The notes under the pieces: generated by a model
What the model was told of the DNA's origin: nothing
Databases searched by the model: none
Seen by the model: the letters and a program-made list of their open reading frames with translations, nothing else
Made by a program: the position numbers and the translations under genes
Source: Bacillota bacterium
GTDB lineage: Bacteria; Bacillota; Clostridia; Acetivibrionales; DSM-2933
DNA length: 6,122 bases
Direction of reading: 5' to 3'
Assembly (NCBI GenBank): GCA_023441845.1
Contig: JAEZNF010000418.1
Location: 1-6,122 of the forward strand
Part shown: piece by piece, positions 4,893-6,122 of the stretch
How the letters are laid out: every line of letters begins with the position of its first letter
How positions within the stretch are numbered: the first letter of the stretch is position 1

Positions 4893-6122
4893 CTATATTT
4901 CTAAAATCTTTGCACTCTTTATCTCATACTTGCCCAACACAAAAATCCTGAGCATATTTTCCGACGGTTTAAAACCTTCAGGAACAGAGATTTCCGCAGA
5001 ATATCCGGTACCGTTAAACTTTAAACTTTCGTTCTGCTGACTAAGTCCTGTTATTGCAAATGGTATTGTATCACCGGAAGGTTTATTTAAAAGTTCAAAT
5101 TCAATCCTGTACTTTTTCTTTTCCGCAAGGCTAAGAGCTCTTGTCTCTAAATAGCTGCTGCCCGGCTGATCTTTACTCTCTACAGTAATAGCTCCGCTCG
5201 GATTGTTTACTGCAAAATTGACATTCCCGTATGGAGTCCACTGATCGGGAACCCCATCAAAGTTTATGTCCATATCCATAATACCATAAAAAACCAACTT
5301 TTCCAGTCCTTCTTTACCTATTAATTGCATTTTTTCTTTAGCATATTGAAGCCTTTCCAACTTCTCATCTGTTACTTGATCAAATATGAAAGGATTCAGA
5401 TTTTTCTTATTCACTTTTTCAGCCCGGGCTTTTATATCATTCAGTTTATCAATATACTGGGCTGCTTTATCTTTTTTTCCTTCATTCAAATAGTACTGAA
5501 CTATACTGTAGTATGCCCCAACCTCCTGCTGCCATTCTATTGGCCACAGCGGCCTTAATTCGGTCGAACGGTCAAATAGCGAAAGTCCCCTGTCTATTTC
5601 GTTGATACTGACATATTGTGAACCTACTTTAGCTATCAATGTACTATTGTTCCAGCTGAGCTTTTCGGCAGAATCAAGCAGTTTCTTTATCTCTTCTATA
5701 TCCTGTGTCGTTTTTTCTTTTTTACTGAGAATCAGCTTGGTTGTATCTATCTTATACTGAGGCATCAGAGGGTCACTCTGTGCAGCCTTTTTCATACTGC
5801 TAATAGAGGCTTCAATGTCCTGGCTGCTTAATTTTACAGCCTCCCTTGCATTGCCCTTTGCGCCGGTAATAAAGATCGGTACAAAAAGTATTATTATCAC
5901 AGGAACTACAATCACTCCTGCATGCGCATTAATTTTCTTAACTCCCGCAAGGCCGTTGAGTACCTTTAGAGCTTTATTGATAAAGGTAGATGAGTACTCA
6001 CATGTTTCACCATCCTCATTATTTCTGTATCTTGAATTAAATATTCCCACAAGCACCCAAAAAACAATAAATACAGCCGACAATGAGAAATCAAAATCCA
6101 GGAAAGAATGCATCAGTAATCC
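4893..6122 (-). CDS. O-antigen ligase/polymerase-family protein, C-terminal part with helical-repeat and beta-rich tail; 5' end outside the window
   Basis: The frame is open to the right edge (codons GGA, TTA, CTG precede ATG 6113), so this is the 3' part of a longer gene; residues here are counted from that internal Met. It opens with the end of a Wzy_C/WaaL-type membrane domain: MHSFLDFDFSLSA leads into a span at about 10-26, matching the conserved H-S-x-x-D-F-D-x-S-L segment near the end of such proteins. A hydrophilic loop follows, then a last span at about 65-83. Residues about 90-270 are amphipathic helices with TPR-like pairs (for example DIEASISSMKKAAQSDPLMP and EIDRGLSLFDRSTELRPLWP), as in many Gram-positive members. 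From about 279 to the end (406) lies a separate beta-rich module beginning D282-I-N-F-D-G-V-P-D-Q-W292. The family is known to join or polymerise lipid-linked glycans outside the membrane. Which of the two it does here is unknown. Confidence 0.88.
   Translation of the reverse strand, partial: GLLMHSFLDFDFSLSAVFIVFWVLVGIFNSRYRNNEDGETCEYSSTFINKALKVLNGLAGVKKINAHAGVIVVPVIIILFVPIFITGAKGNAREAVKLSSQDIEASISSMKKAAQSDPLMPQYKIDTTKLILSKKEKTTQDIEEIKKLLDSAEKLSWNNSTLIAKVGSQYVSINEIDRGLSLFDRSTELRPLWPIEWQQEVGAYYSIVQYYLNEGKKDKAAQYIDKLNDIKARAEKVNKKNLNPFIFDQVTDEKLERLQYAKEKMQLIGKEGLEKLVFYGIMDMDINFDGVPDQWTPYGNVNFAVNNPSGAITVESKDQPGSSYLETRALSLAEKKKYRIEFELLNKPSGDTIPFAITGLSQQNESLKFNGTGYSAEISVPEGFKPSENMLRIFVLGKYEIKSAKILEI

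Noticed and set aside
5325..5558. Plus-strand open frame of 77 codons
   Set aside because: It is antisense to the helical-repeat part of the ligase/polymerase gene and shows no ribosome site or recognisable domain.

Overview
The window is one stretch of a surface- or capsular-polysaccharide biosynthesis cluster. All recognisable genes lie on the minus strand, so transcription runs from the right edge (base 6122) to the left edge (base 1). The DNA is AT-rich, Shine-Dalgarno sites of the GGAG/GAGG type are obvious, and the protein composition (Lys/Ile/Asn-rich) fits a low-GC Firmicute, most likely an anaerobic clostridial relative. That assignment is inferred from style; there is no rRNA or other marker.

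Gene order in the direction of transcription is as follows. (1) 6122-4893: the 3' part of an O-antigen ligase/polymerase-family membrane protein, with an unusual extracytoplasmic tail made of helical repeats plus a DxNxDGxPDxW loop and beta-rich module. (2) 4859-3927: a Wzz-type polysaccharide co-polymerase (chain-length determinant) with two membrane spans and no kinase domain. A gap of 103 bases follows, holding a possible 18-codon reading frame that is also the in-frame continuation of the Wzz gene past its TAG stop. (3) 3823-3278: rfbC, dTDP-4-dehydrorhamnose 3,5-epimerase. (4) 3285-1987: a Wzx-type flippase. (5) 1994-1332: a class I SAM-dependent methyltransferase. (6) 1307-333: a family 2 glycosyltransferase of the SDQDD type. 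(7) 269-1: the start of a further multi-pass membrane protein that runs off the left edge, possibly the Wzy polymerase.

Together these genes describe a Wzx/Wzy-type pathway. RfbC contributes to making an activated deoxysugar. The glycosyltransferase adds a sugar to a lipid-linked repeat unit and the methyltransferase may decorate or modify a sugar. Wzx flips the unit, the membrane polymerase/ligase proteins assemble or attach the polymer, and Wzz sets chain length. rfbC-wzx and wzx-methyltransferase each overlap by 8 bases (ATGNNTAR), and all gaps are 103 bases or less. No convincing promoter or terminator was seen, so the window looks like the middle of a long operon.

Nothing here is a clearly new system. 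The points most worth a second look are the tail module on the ligase/polymerase, the unlisted partial membrane gene at the left edge, the in-frame tyrosine-bearing extension after the Wzz stop, and a gene-junction sequence that occurs twice around the glycosyltransferase gene.
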